Below, one piece after another: positions 38,174 to 50,129 of a stretch of DNA of 64,000 nucleotides. Made by a program: the position numbers and the translations under genes. This DNA is from Bacillus sp. FJAT-22090 (GTDB lineage Bacteria > Bacillota > Bacilli > Bacillales_A > Planococcaceae): NCBI RefSeq assembly GCF_001278755.1, contig NZ_CP012601.1, positions 3,100,154 to 3,164,153 of the forward strand, read 5' to 3'. How positions within the stretch are numbered: position 1 is the stretch's first letter; each line of letters opens with the position of its first letter. Below the pieces are notes generated by a model. That model ran no database searches. It saw only the letters and a list, made by a program, of their open reading frames with translations, and was not told the origin of the DNA.

Positions 38174-38393
38174 GTAGAACTCGGATGTGTGCTTGCCGCA
38201 CGCTACGCATGAGCCTCCGCAGGATGAGTCGCTCCTTTACGTGGCCTCATTCTTCGCGCTCTTGCGGCCTGTAAGGCGCACCTCCTGAAAATTATGTTTA
38301 TACAGCAAGAAGTTGTTCCCAGCCGCATCACGTGCCGTATGAGACAGCTAAATGTGCTTGTGCATGCAGCGGACGTGTGGCCAGCGCGAATGC
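38174..38393 (-). repeat. GC-rich repeat family D, long copy
   Basis: Read on the minus strand it starts GCATTCGCGCTGGCCACACG and ends TAGCGTGCGGCAAGCACACA then TCCGAGTTCTAC, the same ends as 19441-19531, with a ~130-bp longer middle. The GC content contrasts with the AT-rich flanks. No gene is seen in 37936-38499. Confidence 0.65.
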
Positions 38394-38462
38394 TTATAGA
38401 TTAGGTTTATCTATTCAAATCTTTATTAGTAATATTGAAGTTTAACAAAGTTATTTTAAATA

Positions 38463-38494
38463 AAAAAAGTATGCTTTCCGAAGAAGGCATACTC
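38463..38494 (-). terminator. purR-ridA terminator
   Basis: AGTATGCCTTCTTCGGAAAGCATACT hairpin (AGTATGC/GCATACT stem) plus seven T on the minus strand right after ridA. Confidence 0.88.
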
Positions 38495-38499
38495 TATCT

Positions 38500-38871
38500 T
38501 TATACTACTGCTATTACTTCTATTTCAACTTTAACATCTTTTGGTAGTCTCGCTACTTCCACAGCTGAACGAGCTGGCTTATGCCCTGCAAAATGCTTTT
38601 CATATGCTTCGTTAAATTCAGCAAAATCATTCATATCTTTTAAAAACACAAGTGTTTTGACAACGTTCGATAAAGAAGAGCCTGCTTCCGTAAGTACGGC
38701 TTCCAAATTAGCAAAAACTTGTGCAGTTTGTTCCGTAATAGAGCCCTCTACTACTTCCCCTTGTGGAGTTAATGGAATTTGTCCAGAGCTATAAAACATT
38801 CCGTTTACAATTACTCCTTGAACATATGGACCAATAGCTGCTGGTGCATTAGTTGTTGATACTGCTTTCAT
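38500..38871 (-). CDS. ridA: enamine/imine deaminase RidA
   Basis: RidA hydrolyses reactive 2-aminoacrylate-type intermediates from PLP enzymes; B. subtilis YabJ also affects purR regulation. The 123-aa protein has [20 protein letters not shown] and the conserved arginine in [13 protein letters not shown]. The start is the ATG at 38871; seven in-frame upstream codons lie within purR. It overlaps the purR 3' end by 23 bp. Confidence 0.94.
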   Translation of the reverse strand: MKAVSTTNAPAAIGPYVQGVIVNGMFYSSGQIPLTPQGEVVEGSITEQTAQVFANLEAVLTEAGSSLSNVVKTLVFLKDMNDFAEFNEAYEKHFAGHKPARSAVEVARLPKDVKVEIEVIAVV

Positions 38872-39700
38872 TAAGATTTCCACCCTTCTCAAAATAGTTT
38901 CCTTCTGTTAAAGCAATTGTACCATCTTTTTCATTCACTTCATGTAACTTTATTAAAGATAAATAATCATTCACGAGTTGCTCACCCTCATGCTGCGCCT
39001 CAACTAGTACAGCAATACCCGCAAGCTCACAGTTAAATTCCTCTAGCAAACTCTTCATCCCATTAATCGTTCCTCCGACTTTCATAAAGTCATCTGTGAT
39101 TAATACACGCTGGCCTTTTTCCATACTTCTTTTTGAAAGGACCATCGTTTGAATACGTCTAGCTGATCCAGATACATAGTTTATACTTACCGTTGGACCT
39201 TCTGTCACCTTACTATCTCTTCGTACTACTACAACAGGAACATTTAAATGTCTTGCAATTGCATGTGCAATGGAGATACCCTTTGTAGCAACCGTCATAA
39301 TGGCATCTATTTTTTCATGGGCAAAAGCAGATGCAAATATTTTTCCTACTTTATTCATAAGTGAGGGATTTCCGAGTAAATCTGTCATATACAGATACCC
39401 TCCAGGCAACAAACGTTCCGATTTGGAAAGCTGTTCCATTAACTCCGCAGTTATTTCCTTTACATCTTTACTTGTCATCGTAGGAATAAATTTTACTCCA
39501 CCCGCTGCTCCAGGGACTGTAATGAGTAATCCTCTTCCTCTTTCTTCAAAAGTTTCTTTTATAATCGTTAAGTCTTCACTGATCGAGGACTTGGCAGATT
39601 GATATAAAGAAGCAAAAAACGTTAAAGGTATTAATTTATGGGGATGTTCCATTAAGTATTGCGTCATATCTACAAGTCGCTCACTTCTTTTCCACTTCAT
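38849..39700 (-). CDS. purR: purine operon repressor PurR
   Basis: This repressor of purine genes senses PRPP. The 283-aa protein has an N-terminal winged helix (~1-75) and a C-terminal phosphoribosyltransferase-like domain with the PRPP loop [14 protein letters not shown]. The start is the ATG at 39700, right after GGAGGTG. A CGAA-centred sequence at 39713-39725 is a weak PurBox candidate for self-control. Confidence 0.95.
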   Translation of the reverse strand: MKWKRSERLVDMTQYLMEHPHKLIPLTFFASLYQSAKSSISEDLTIIKETFEERGRGLLITVPGAAGGVKFIPTMTSKDVKEITAELMEQLSKSERLLPGGYLYMTDLLGNPSLMNKVGKIFASAFAHEKIDAIMTVATKGISIAHAIARHLNVPVVVVRRDSKVTEGPTVSINYVSGSARRIQTMVLSKRSMEKGQRVLITDDFMKVGGTINGMKSLLEEFNCELAGIAVLVEAQHEGEQLVNDYLSLIKLHEVNEKDGTIALTEGNYFEKGGNLNESSINN

Positions 39701-39755
39701 CCAATCACCTCCAAACACGAATGTTTTAATGAAAACTTATCACAATCATACGCAT

Positions 39756-40622
39756 TTAAGCAAGTGAATCTCGTTCTCCTATTAATCGAACTGCATAAAC
39801 TTCGTCACAGAACCCACGCAGGCCATTATATATTCTTTGCACTCTGGATTCTTGTTGCACTATTCCGAACACTGTTGGGCCACTCCCACTCATCAAAACA
39901 GCATCTGCACCAAACTTTTCCATTTGCTCTTTTAAACCTGCAACTTCTGGATATAGTTTTAATGTGACGCTCTCTAGTACATTTCCTACAGATGCACACA
40001 TTTTTTCAAAATCCTTCGTTTCAATCGCTTCGATCATTTTTTTCGTATCTGGATGTTCTATACGTTTTAAATTTAACTTTCCATAAACGTCTGCTGTAGA
40101 AACACCCAATGTTGGTTTAGCTAGGATGATCCAGCAATTTGCAGGGGATGGAAGCTCTTGAATCTTTTCTCCTCTTCCAGTCGCAAGTGCCGTTCCACCA
40201 TACACACAAAATGCAACATCTGAACCTATTTTCGTTCCAATTTCAGCTAACTCATCTAAGGATAACCCCAAACCCCAAAGAGTATTTAGCCCTCTTAAGG
40301 TTGCCGCAGCATCACTGCTTCCGCCAGCGAGGCCAGCTGCTACAGGAATATTTTTTTCAATCTTTATAGTTACTCCAGATTTTATAGAATACATTTCTTT
40401 TAATAGCTTAGCTGCTTGATATGCTAAATTCCGATAATCATTCGGAACAAATCGGTCAACGGATAGTATATGTATTTTTCCATCTTCTCTTAACTCTAGC
40501 CCTATACGGTCTGCCAAATCGACTGTTGTCATGATCATTTCAACCTCATGATAACCATCGGGACGTTTATTCAAGACATCGAGTGTTAAATTTATTTTAG
40601 CAGGTGCTTTTACATAGTACAT
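39756..40622 (-). CDS. ispE: 4-diphosphocytidyl-2-C-methyl-D-erythritol kinase
   Basis: IspE acts in the MEP isoprenoid pathway. The 288-aa GHMP kinase has [12 protein letters not shown] at the N-terminus, the ATP loop [17 protein letters not shown], and the C-terminal [12 protein letters not shown]. The start is the ATG at 40622 with AAAGGAG eight bases upstream; the 17 further in-frame codons are upstream of this site. Confidence 0.96.
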   Translation of the reverse strand: MYYVKAPAKINLTLDVLNKRPDGYHEVEMIMTTVDLADRIGLELREDGKIHILSVDRFVPNDYRNLAYQAAKLLKEMYSIKSGVTIKIEKNIPVAAGLAGGSSDAAATLRGLNTLWGLGLSLDELAEIGTKIGSDVAFCVYGGTALATGRGEKIQELPSPANCWIILAKPTLGVSTADVYGKLNLKRIEHPDTKKMIEAIETKDFEKMCASVGNVLESVTLKLYPEVAGLKEQMEKFGADAVLMSGSGPTVFGIVQQESRVQRIYNGLRGFCDEVYAVRLIGERDSLA

Positions 40623-40767
40623 TCCTTCTGCTCCTTTTAAACTTAGGTTGTCCACTATTTTACCATAGTGCATCTGAAAAGCGGAAGTGCGTATACTGAC
40701 GAGGCGTACTTATTAGCGTTCCAATAGTTAAAGTCAGAAAAAATATCCCTGCATATGTTATATGAAA

Positions 40768-40793
40768 AAGAAAAGGCGGATTTCTCCGCCTGC
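40768..40793 (-). terminator. sspF terminator
   Basis: AGGCGGA-GAAA-TCCGCCT hairpin followed by TTTCTTTTTC on the minus strand. Confidence 0.88.
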
Positions 40794-40857
40794 TAGTTGT
40801 TTACTTTTTTGGATTTCGCATGCTTTTTGGCATATAACCAACATGGTACTCTACGAT

Positions 40858-41031
40858 TTATTTTGGTGACTTCATTTGTTGTTCAGCCATTTCAATTGCT
40901 CGTTTTACCATATTACCAGCGTCACGTGATTTAATTCCACCCCAGCCCTCGGTCTTGACTACTTCATAAATTCCAAGATCTTTTGCTATCTCTTCTTTTA
41001 ATTCATTAGACATAATACCTTTTCTAGCCAT
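40858..41031 (-). CDS. sspF: small acid-soluble spore protein, SspF-like
   Basis: A 57-aa alpha/beta-type SASP that coats spore DNA. Visible features are [20 protein letters not shown] at the start, [14 protein letters not shown] in the middle and [10 protein letters not shown] near the end. The ATG at 41031 follows GGGAGGA. A CATACTA sequence ~65 bp upstream could be a sigma-G -10, but I found no matching -35. The veg-sspF-ispE order is as in B. subtilis. Confidence 0.95.
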   Translation of the reverse strand: MARKGIMSNELKEEIAKDLGIYEVVKTEGWGGIKSRDAGNMVKRAIEMAEQQMKSPK

Positions 41032-41111
41032 ATGGTGAATCCTCCCTTTTAAATACGCTTTGGCGAATTTGTATCAGTTGAACAACTAGCTTACTTAGTA
41101 TGTGCTACAAA

Positions 41112-41156
41112 CAGAAAAAAACCCCTTTTCCATTCAAATGAATGAAAAAAGGAGCT
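41112..41156 (-). terminator. veg terminator
   Basis: CTCCTTTTTTCATTC/GAATGGAAAAGGGG stem with seven T on the minus strand. Confidence 0.85.
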
Positions 41157-41196
41157 TCTTTCGAAATATAAAAGTAAAAATAAAAGTTCTAAACAA

Positions 41197-41460
41197 TCAT
41201 TTTACAACTATTAAATTATTTGCTTCGTCAAAAATAGTGATTTCTACTGCTTCTGTCAAAATGTCTGCATAACTATAAGATACACGTTCAAAAGAATTTT
41301 CATCTTGATCCAAATCGATAACGAATACGGCATGATAAGTTTCTCTTAAAACACCAGCACGTTCGATCGTTTTCTTACGTCCTCCGTTTGCTTTTAATTG
41401 CAAACGTTTGCCTAAATGATGATCTAATGACTTTTTAATATCAGCTAAAGTTTTTGGCAT
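41197..41460 (-). CDS. veg: Veg protein (biofilm-associated)
   Basis: An 87-aa small beta-barrel protein with [20 protein letters not shown] in the first half. B. subtilis Veg is very highly transcribed and stimulates biofilm genes by antagonising SinR. The promoter here is also near consensus. The GTGAGGTG ribosome-binding site precedes the ATG. The usual yabG gene between veg and rsmA is absent. Confidence 0.94.
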   Translation of the reverse strand: MPKTLADIKKSLDHHLGKRLQLKANGGRKKTIERAGVLRETYHAVFVIDLDQDENSFERVSYSYADILTEAVEITIFDEANNLIVVK

Positions 41461-41484
41461 TCTGCTTACACCTCACTGAATATT

Positions 41485-41513
41485 ACTATACCATCTATTT
41501 ATATTTTTGTCAA
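41485..41513 (-). promoter_or_regulatory. veg sigma-A promoter (strong)
   Basis: TTGACA (41508-41513), a 17-bp spacer ending TGG and TATAGT (41485-41490) on the minus strand. Confidence 0.92.
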
Positions 41514-41614
41514 ACAAAACATTTTAACAAGCAAGACGCATACTTGTCAATATATTTTTCATATATCTCGAATGGATTTTTTTATAAACAGTACTAATAT
41601 TGTAACAAGTAAAA

Positions 41615-42496
<882 letters not shown>

Positions 42497-43057
42497 TTAA
42501 TTATCCTCCATATTGAGCTGCAAGATTGCTTCCTCAAGCTGCTGTCTGCTTATTTGAAAAATAGAAAGACGCTTTTGCAATTGCTTTCCATTTGTATATC
42601 CTATCTTTAATAATTCTCCAATTTTCGTTCTTCGGTCTTTTGAATTTGGATGTCCAATTAATTTTCCCTCAACTAAAATTTCTAAAGGAATTTCAGGTAC
42701 AACGTCCAGTTCAGTCTTTGGTGTATAAACATTGGCAAGCGCCTGTCGGATATCTTCCTCTTTCGCGTGTTCTATACCTAACCCTTTACCATTTTTAGCG
42801 ATTGTTTTTTCTTTTGAGAGAAATGCGTGTTTTACGCCCGGTACATGCTCCTCGATTATAGCGCGTATCCGTCGTCCTGGATAATCTGGATCCGTAAAAA
42901 CAATTACTCCTCTTTTTTCTTGCGCATGCTGAATTTTAACGAGTGTCTCTTTTGAGATTGCAGAACCATTCGTCTCTATAGTATCTGCTTCAACAGACCG
43001 TTTAATTGCAGTTGTGTCATCTTTACCTTCTACGACTATTAACTCTTTTATACGCAA
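42497..43057 (-). CDS. rnmV: ribonuclease M5
   Basis: RNase M5 matures 5S rRNA. The 186-aa protein has an N-terminal Toprim domain (VVEGKDD near residue 8, FTDPDYPG with the metal-binding acids). I chose the TTG start at 43057, with AGAGGA upstream, which gives the family length; the 21 extra upstream codons are unlike the family. It acts on the product of the rrn operon seen in this window. Confidence 0.94.
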   Translation of the reverse strand: MRIKELIVVEGKDDTTAIKRSVEADTIETNGSAISKETLVKIQHAQEKRGVIVFTDPDYPGRRIRAIIEEHVPGVKHAFLSKEKTIAKNGKGLGIEHAKEEDIRQALANVYTPKTELDVVPEIPLEILVEGKLIGHPNSKDRRTKIGELLKIGYTNGKQLQKRLSIFQISRQQLEEAILQLNMEDN

Positions 43058-43186
43058 ACATACTTCCTCTTTTCTTTTCTTCCTAGTTCTTACTATCATA
43101 ACGCAAAAAAGCTTCCCCAATCAACGAAAGGGAAAGCTATATAATTAGAAAGCGCAAACCATCACTTTCTAATCGGGCAATCAAAT

Positions 43187-43223
43187 ACAAACGAGTAACC
43201 GAAGATGCGATACTCGTTTGTAA
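43187..43223 (-). terminator. yabE terminator
   Basis: An 11-bp stem ACAAACGAGTA/TACTCGTTTGT on the minus strand just after the yabE stop, followed by ATTTGATT. A second hairpin (TTAGAAAG/CTTTCTAA, ~43145-43172) follows it. Confidence 0.7.
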
Positions 43224-43236
43224 ATTATAAATAAAT

Positions 43237-44448
43237 TTAATCTAAGATTTTTATTCGTACTTTTTTACGGCCGAATTCATAGGCTTGCGATTTAGATGGT
43301 ATGAATAAATCAACTTTTTTCCCTTTAATCGCCCCACCTGTATCTCCAGCTACTGCATAACCATAGCCTTCCACCCATACTTTGGATCCAAGTGGTATGA
43401 CACTAGGATCAACCGCAACTACTTTTACGTTAGGATTGGCCTTTAAATTAATACCAGTAGCTGTTACACCAGTACAGCCGTTACAATTCGCCGTATAAGC
43501 TGTTGCCGTTACGTAAAACTCTTTTCCATCTGTGGAGTCGGATGAAGAATTTTCTCCTCGAGAAACACTAGCAGTCACAACTTTTGTCCCTACTGCTACG
43601 ACTTTTTTGGTCGGCTCTTTTGTAATCTTCTCGCTTATTACGTTACGAGATACTTCCTTGCCATTTTCTTTTACGACTTCATATGTTCGTGAAACAGAAC
43701 CTTTTTCTCCTGTTTGCACTACTTTTTCTTTCCCTTTTAGTAGCGAGTCATCTTTTTTCGTTTCAACTGCAAAATTTGTTTCTTCCTCAACTACATCGGT
43801 GACCTTTTCTACTCGCACTACTTGTATTACAGAATTCGGACTTACTAGTTCATCCATTTCCCGTTCCACTCGGTCGAAATCATTCATTTGAATGTTATGG
43901 TGTTTTAAAAAGTCAGCGACCGTAGTCGAAGTGGACCATACCTTCTTCTCTTCCTTGCCATCTAAAAGTGTTACTTCAAATGCTTTTTCGATTGCAATTT
44001 TATTATCCGGTCCAACCTCTGCATCTGCAGCAGGTGTTATTGCATCATGTTCATTTATTGGAACATTTGCCTTTGCAAGTATTTCTGAAACTACATCATC
44101 AGCTGTGGTAATTGTTTGTTTTTTCCCATCCACTGTGATATCTATTTGTCTTGCCTGCTCCCACTCAATCGCTAAATTATTTTTGATTGATGTGTTCACT
44201 GAGGGTTGTAAAAAATCTTTGTTGGTTACAACTATATTATTTTGTTCTAATAGTTCTCCAACTGTATTTGCATGCGTTAGTATCTCTTGTTGTTCACCGT
44301 TTACTGTTAAAGCAACGGTTTTCTTTGTTCCTTCGAATAAAACGAAAGAAACCACTGCAAGAAACAATAGTAATGATGCTACCGTTACTAATGTTTTCTT
44401 GCTCCTCAATGAATGAAAGAACAGGTTTTTCATGGAATTATTTGACAT
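43237..44448 (-). CDS. yabE: resuscitation-promoting-factor-like cell-wall protein YabE
   Basis: A 403-aa exported protein: an N-terminal membrane segment (~20-42), three DUF348 repeats (~45-215), a G5 domain (~220-295), and a C-terminal 3D domain (~310-400) with the conserved aspartates in VAVDPSVIPLG, AGDTGG and KVDLF. It is a predicted lytic transglycosylase that remodels peptidoglycan. The start is the ATG at 44448 after AAGGAGG. A perfect sigma-A promoter precedes it. Confidence 0.93.
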   Translation of the reverse strand: MSNNSMKNLFFHSLRSKKTLVTVASLLLFLAVVSFVLFEGTKKTVALTVNGEQQEILTHANTVGELLEQNNIVVTNKDFLQPSVNTSIKNNLAIEWEQARQIDITVDGKKQTITTADDVVSEILAKANVPINEHDAITPAADAEVGPDNKIAIEKAFEVTLLDGKEEKKVWSTSTTVADFLKHHNIQMNDFDRVEREMDELVSPNSVIQVVRVEKVTDVVEEETNFAVETKKDDSLLKGKEKVVQTGEKGSVSRTYEVVKENGKEVSRNVISEKITKEPTKKVVAVGTKVVTASVSRGENSSSDSTDGKEFYVTATAYTANCNGCTGVTATGINLKANPNVKVVAVDPSVIPLGSKVWVEGYGYAVAGDTGGAIKGKKVDLFIPSKSQAYEFGRKKVRIKILD

Positions 44449-44476
44449 GAAAAACGCCTCCTTGTTCACTCGTGTG

Positions 44477-44505
44477 ATTATATAGAGTACTTTTCAGCTT
44501 GTCAA
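44477..44505 (-). promoter_or_regulatory. yabE sigma-A promoter
   Basis: Perfect TTGACA (44500-44505), 17-bp spacer and perfect TATAAT (44477-44482) on the minus strand. Confidence 0.92.
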
Positions 44506-44578
44506 CTCTTATGGATATTTCATTCACCCAAAACAAGCTTAAAATACTTTTAAACTAGGCGGAAAAGTTTTTCATTTT

Positions 44579-45349
44579 TTAATCAATAAGCTTAAAAAAC
44601 TTCTCTGCATTTTCAGTAGTTGCAACCGCTACTTCCTCAATAGAAATACCCTTTAATCTTGCTATTTCTTCTGCTACAAGAGGCACCAGTGATGGTTCAT
44701 TTCTTTTTCCTCGATGAGGATGTGGAGCTAGATATGGCGCATCTGTTTCTATTAGCAAATATTCTAGTGGAATTTCAGTTGCTACCTCTTTAGGTTTTTT
44801 TGCATTTTTAAACGTTACAGGACCACCAAGTGAAATCATGAAGTTCATGTCGATACATTGTTTAGCAGTTTCTACGCTTCCTCCAAAACAATGCATAATT
44901 CCTCCAGTTAGATGTGCTTCTTCTTCTTTTAAAATTCGAATTACATCTTCTGTCGCCTCGCGATTATGTATGATAATCGGTAAATTTACTTTTTGGGCTA
45001 ATCGTATTTGCTTTCGGAATAATGCTTGTTGTACATCTTTAGGAGACTTATCCCAATAATAATCTAGTCCCATTTCTCCAATACCTACAACTTTTTCATG
45101 CGCAGAGAGTTCTTCAATCCATTGTAAGTCTTCCTCTGTACAATCAATCGCATCTACTGGATGCCACCCGATTACCGCATAAATAAATGAATAATCTTCT
45201 ACAAGCTTCATTGCGCGTTCAATTGTTTTTCGATCAAACCCTATTACAACCATTTTATGAACCTTCGCTTCGATAGCTCGATTAATTACTTCCTGAAGAT
45301 CCTCATCGTATTGATCCGCATTTAAGTGCACATGAGTGTCTATAAACAA
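44579..45349 (-). CDS. tatD: TatD-family metal-dependent nuclease
   Basis: A 256-aa amidohydrolase-type DNase with DTHVHLN at the start (two metal-binding His), GEMGLDYYWDKS (Glu), IIHNREA, MHCFGGS and the final ETDAPYL aspartate. It starts with TTG at 45349 (GGGAGGG upstream); no ATG lies near. It is yabD in B. subtilis, again between metG and yabE. Confidence 0.94.
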   Translation of the reverse strand: MFIDTHVHLNADQYDEDLQEVINRAIEAKVHKMVVIGFDRKTIERAMKLVEDYSFIYAVIGWHPVDAIDCTEEDLQWIEELSAHEKVVGIGEMGLDYYWDKSPKDVQQALFRKQIRLAQKVNLPIIIHNREATEDVIRILKEEEAHLTGGIMHCFGGSVETAKQCIDMNFMISLGGPVTFKNAKKPKEVATEIPLEYLLIETDAPYLAPHPHRGKRNEPSLVPLVAEEIARLKGISIEEVAVATTENAEKFFKLID

Positions 45350-45440
45350 TTTCTCTTTTCCCTCCCGTTAATTACATTTACAATCCATATTATAAAAACG
45401 TATTTAAAAAGTCACGTTATTTGGTTTATTACCTCTTATA

Positions 45441-45501
45441 TATACCTTATTAGGTATATTTTTTAAATTAATTTAGAGCGGTATAGTATTTTAAAATACT
45501 A
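45441..45501. promoter_or_regulatory. two AT-rich palindromes between metG and tatD
   Basis: TATACCT-TATT-AGGTATA (45441-45458) and TAGTATTTTAAAATACTA (45484-45501) are perfect inverted repeats without a T-tract beyond them. They could be operators for tatD or transcript-end structures. Confidence 0.35.
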
Positions 45502-45504
45502 TTT

Positions 45505-45543
45505 TTAAAAAAGACCTGCCACAAATTTTGTGACAGGTCTTCT
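45505..45543 (-). terminator. metG terminator
   Basis: AAGACCTGTCACAAA/TTTGTGGCAGGTCTT stem followed by TTTT on the minus strand. Confidence 0.92.
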
Positions 45544-45548
45544 ATTAA

Positions 45549-47543
<1,995 letters not shown>

Positions 47544-47545
47544 TT

Positions 47546-47574
47546 ATTCTATCGAAATGAAGAAATTGTTTCAA
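47546..47574 (-). promoter_or_regulatory. metG sigma-A promoter
   Basis: TTGAAA (47569-47574), a 17-bp spacer and TAGAAT (47546-47551) on the minus strand. Between this and the divergent abrB promoter (47575-47751) there is only AT-rich DNA. Confidence 0.7.
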
Positions 47575-47751
47575 TTAATTAATAAATATAGCCATTTGTC
47601 GAAAATTAGTATCTAATTTATGAATTGCATTTAAATAGTTAATATATCAAAATAATTCCTATTTCACTAAAAAGATAACGTTTTTTTATTATTACATAGG
47701 TTTTCATATCATTTTTTTATTAAAAATCATAATTTACTAGCAATTTAATTA

Positions 47752-47780
47752 TTGACGGAAATGGTATTACTTGGTATGAT
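47752..47780 (+). promoter_or_regulatory. abrB sigma-A promoter
   Basis: TTGACG (47752-47757), a 17-bp spacer ending TTGG and TATGAT (47775-47780) on the plus strand. Confidence 0.85.
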
Positions 47781-47801
47781 AGTTTACATCAAAGAGATTT
47801 A

Positions 47802-47818
47802 TGTCGAATCTTGACGAA
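47802..47818 (+). promoter_or_regulatory. tandem Spo0A boxes downstream of abrB promoter
   Basis: TGTCGAA (47802-47808) and TGACGAA (47812-47818) are spaced ten bp start to start, one helical turn, about 15-30 bp downstream of the expected transcription start. Phosphorylated Spo0A represses abrB from such boxes in B. subtilis. Confidence 0.88.
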
Positions 47819-47851
47819 AAAAATGCACTCGTGAGAGGGGAAAAATTAATA

Positions 47852-48127
47852 ATGAAATCTACAGGTATTGTTCGTAAAGTTGATGAATTAGGACGAGTAG
47901 TTATTCCAATCGAACTTCGTCGTACATTAGGAATTGCTGAAAAAGATGCTCTTGAAATTTATGTAGATGATGACAAAATCATCTTGAAAAAATATATGCC
48001 AAACATGACTTGTGCTGTAACTGGTGAAGTGTCAGACGACAACCTTCGTCTAGTTGGAGGAAAATTAATTTTAAGCCCAGAAGGTGCAGAATTACTTATT
48101 AAAGAAATTCAAAGCAACTTAAAATAA
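47852..48127 (+). CDS. abrB: transition-state regulator AbrB
   Basis: AbrB represses many post-exponential genes during growth. The 91-aa protein has the swapped-hairpin DNA-binding domain (MKSTGIVRKVDELGRVVIPI at residues 1-20) and a C-terminal dimerisation domain, nearly identical to B. subtilis. The start is the ATG at 47852 with AGAGGGG upstream; the 17-codon in-frame extension would run through the Spo0A boxes. It is one of three genes or clusters on the plus strand here. Confidence 0.97.
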   Translation: MKSTGIVRKVDELGRVVIPIELRRTLGIAEKDALEIYVDDDKIILKKYMPNMTCAVTGEVSDDNLRLVGGKLILSPEGAELLIKEIQSNLK

Positions 48128-48130
48128 GAA

Positions 48131-48170
48131 AAACAAACATCCGTATCCTAAATGGCATACGGATGTTTAC
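48131..48170. terminator. bidirectional terminator between abrB and rsmI
   Basis: AAACATCCGTAT/ATACGGATGTTT stem with A/T runs on both sides; it can serve abrB (+) and rsmI (-). Confidence 0.85.
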
Positions 48171-48189
48171 TTATTTAGTAGATTAATAT

Positions 48190-49068
48190 TCATTTCACAT
48201 GATATTCTTGATAAATTTCTCTCTTCGATAAACCTCTTTGAATGGCTACTTCCTTTATTGCCTCTTTTGAATTATATTGCTTTTCTTCTATTATATAGTT
48301 TACGTGTTCTTCAATACTCAAAGATTCCCACCAAGGAGACTCCGATTCATCTATATAATCTTCACTTGTACCCTCTAAAACAATGCAAAATTCCCCGCGG
48401 ATTTCAGATTGCTCAGTCCAAGCTACTGCTTCGTCTATAGTACCTCTTAAAAATTCCTCAAACTTTTTTGTCAGTTCTCTTGCAAGTACAATCTTACGAT
48501 CCCCCCCCATCAATGCTTGTAGATCTTTTAAGGAATCCTTCAAGCGATGAGGAGATTCATATAATATAATGGATTCTTGTCTTTTTTGAATCTTTGTAAT
48601 TTCTTCTTTTCGTTCTTTTTTATTTCTACTTAAAAACCCATAAAAGAAAAAGGGTTGGGTCGATAATCCTGAAGCAATCAATGCACTAAGAGCTGCATTT
48701 GCTCCTGGAACAGGAACGACCGCAATTCCTTCATCAACAGCTTTTGCTGCGATGTCTGCTCCGGGATCTGAAATACAAGGTAAGCCGGCATCACTCACCA
48801 AAGCAACACGCTTACCTTGTCGAAGTATATCCAATATTTTTTCTCCACCTACTTGTTGATTATGATCATGATAGCTCATAAGTGGTGTAGATATCTCAAA
48901 ATAATTACAAAGTTTTTTTGTATTTCGTGTATCTTCAGCGGCAATCATATCTACTTCTTTTAATATTCGAATGGCACGCATTGTCATATCTTCTAAATTT
49001 CCAATAGGTGTTGCAACTAAATACAAACAGCTACTTTGTTCGTGTTCGGTCGATTTTTGAGATTTCAT
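48190..49068 (-). CDS. rsmI: 16S rRNA 2'-O-methyltransferase RsmI
   Basis: RsmI methylates C1402 of 16S rRNA. The 292-aa tetrapyrrole-methylase-fold protein has LYLVATPIGNLEDMT, AAEDTRNT, VSDAGLPCISDPG and a C-terminal GLSKREIYQ helix. The start overlaps the 3' end of the GIY-YIG gene by 38 bp. Confidence 0.96.
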   Translation of the reverse strand: MKSQKSTEHEQSSCLYLVATPIGNLEDMTMRAIRILKEVDMIAAEDTRNTKKLCNYFEISTPLMSYHDHNQQVGGEKILDILRQGKRVALVSDAGLPCISDPGADIAAKAVDEGIAVVPVPGANAALSALIASGLSTQPFFFYGFLSRNKKERKEEITKIQKRQESIILYESPHRLKDSLKDLQALMGGDRKIVLARELTKKFEEFLRGTIDEAVAWTEQSEIRGEFCIVLEGTSEDYIDESESPWWESLSIEEHVNYIIEEKQYNSKEAIKEVAIQRGLSKREIYQEYHVK

Positions 49069-49333
49069 CCTTTAATTGCCCTCCCATATATTGTACTTTT
49101 TGTGATCTTGTGAATTGCTTAAATGCATATTCTGCTTTCATGGCTTCTTGTTTTGTTTCATACTGTTCATAGAAAATGCACGATACTGGGAGTTTTGCCC
49201 GCGTATATTTTGCTCCCTTCCCCTTATTATGTACGATTATTCTTTTTTCTAAATCATTCGTATATCCTGCGTAATAAGAGCCATCGCTGCATTCTAGCAC
49301 GTAAAATGTATGTGCTTTTTCATTCTTTTCCAT
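49031..49333 (-). CDS. yazA: GIY-YIG nuclease-like protein YazA
   Basis: A 100-aa UvrC-N/GIY-YIG domain protein. The motif reads [18 protein letters not shown], with the second half YAGYT in place of YIG, as is common in the YhbQ/YazA family. It has no known cellular role. It overlaps both neighbours (14 bp with the upstream methyltransferase, 38 bp with rsmI), so the three are co-translated. Confidence 0.92.
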   Translation of the reverse strand: MEKNEKAHTFYVLECSDGSYYAGYTNDLEKRIIVHNKGKGAKYTRAKLPVSCIFYEQYETKQEAMKAEYAFKQFTRSQKVQYMGGQLKDEISKIDRTRTK

Positions 49334-50066
49334 AAAGCATCTCTTTCACTTCTTCTGTGTACTCACCGTTCTCCCCATATACATATAAAGGAGGTAAGAT
49401 TTTCAAATCTGGCTTGCCATCCTTTATTCCTTCTATTAATAAGGTATTAGCTTCCTTACCTTCTTTCGGATATACAAAACGAATACGCTTTGGTTCTAAA
49501 CGGTTGGCTCTCATGGAAGTCACAATGTCTAAAAGTCTTCCTGGCCGATGAACAAATGCTGCTTTTCCACCTTGTTTTAATAATTCACTTGCAGAACGCA
49601 CCGCTTCATCCAATGTTAGATGTATCTCGTGCCTTGCTATAGCTAAATGTTCTTTAAGATTCTTTTCGCTTGCCTCATGTGCAGGGAAATATGGTGGGTT
49701 ACAGGTTACTACATCATATTTTTCAAAGCCTATTTGATTAGCAATACCTTTTACATCTGCCTTTATGATTGTAATTTGTTCCTCTAATTTATTATATTGA
49801 ATGCTTCTTTTTGCCATATCCGCTAGCCGTTCTTGAAGTTCAACTCCAATTATCTCAGCATCCGTACGAGCACTTAAAAATAACGGTATTGCTCCATTTC
49901 CCGTACATAAGTCTACTATTTTTCCTCTTTTTATTGGTACATATGCAAATCTAGAAAGCAGAACAGCATCTAAAGAAAAAGAAAAAACAGAGGGACTTTG
50001 AATGATTCTTAACTCTTCCGCCAATAAATAATCGAGTCTTTCATCGTCCTTTATCCATTGTTCCAT
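49320..50066 (-). CDS. yabB: tRNA1(Val) N6-adenine methyltransferase-like protein (YabB)
   Basis: A 248-aa SAM methyltransferase with SAM motif [14 protein letters not shown] and the N6-adenine catalytic motif NPPYF. It is related to E. coli TrmN6, which modifies A37 of tRNA-Val. The start is the ATG at 50066 after GGAGG; thirteen further in-frame codons precede that site. Confidence 0.92.
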   Translation of the reverse strand: MEQWIKDDERLDYLLAEELRIIQSPSVFSFSLDAVLLSRFAYVPIKRGKIVDLCTGNGAIPLFLSARTDAEIIGVELQERLADMAKRSIQYNKLEEQITIIKADVKGIANQIGFEKYDVVTCNPPYFPAHEASEKNLKEHLAIARHEIHLTLDEAVRSASELLKQGGKAAFVHRPGRLLDIVTSMRANRLEPKRIRFVYPKEGKEANTLLIEGIKDGKPDLKILPPLYVYGENGEYTEEVKEMLYGKE

Positions 50067-50088
50067 TATTTTATTCCTCCAGCAAAAC

Positions 50089-50123
50089 AAAAGACTGACA
50101 CCCACTTGGGAGTGGCATCAGTC
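50089..50123 (-). terminator. yabA terminator
   Basis: GACTGATGCCACTC/GTGGGTGTCAGTC stem with TTTTGTTTT on the minus strand. Confidence 0.85.
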
Positions 50124-50129
50124 CATTGA

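Noticed and set aside
44449-44580. Riboswitch upstream of yabE
   Set aside because: Cell-wall lytic genes can carry c-di-AMP riboswitches, but here the promoter lies ~30-55 bp from the ATG, leaving no room.
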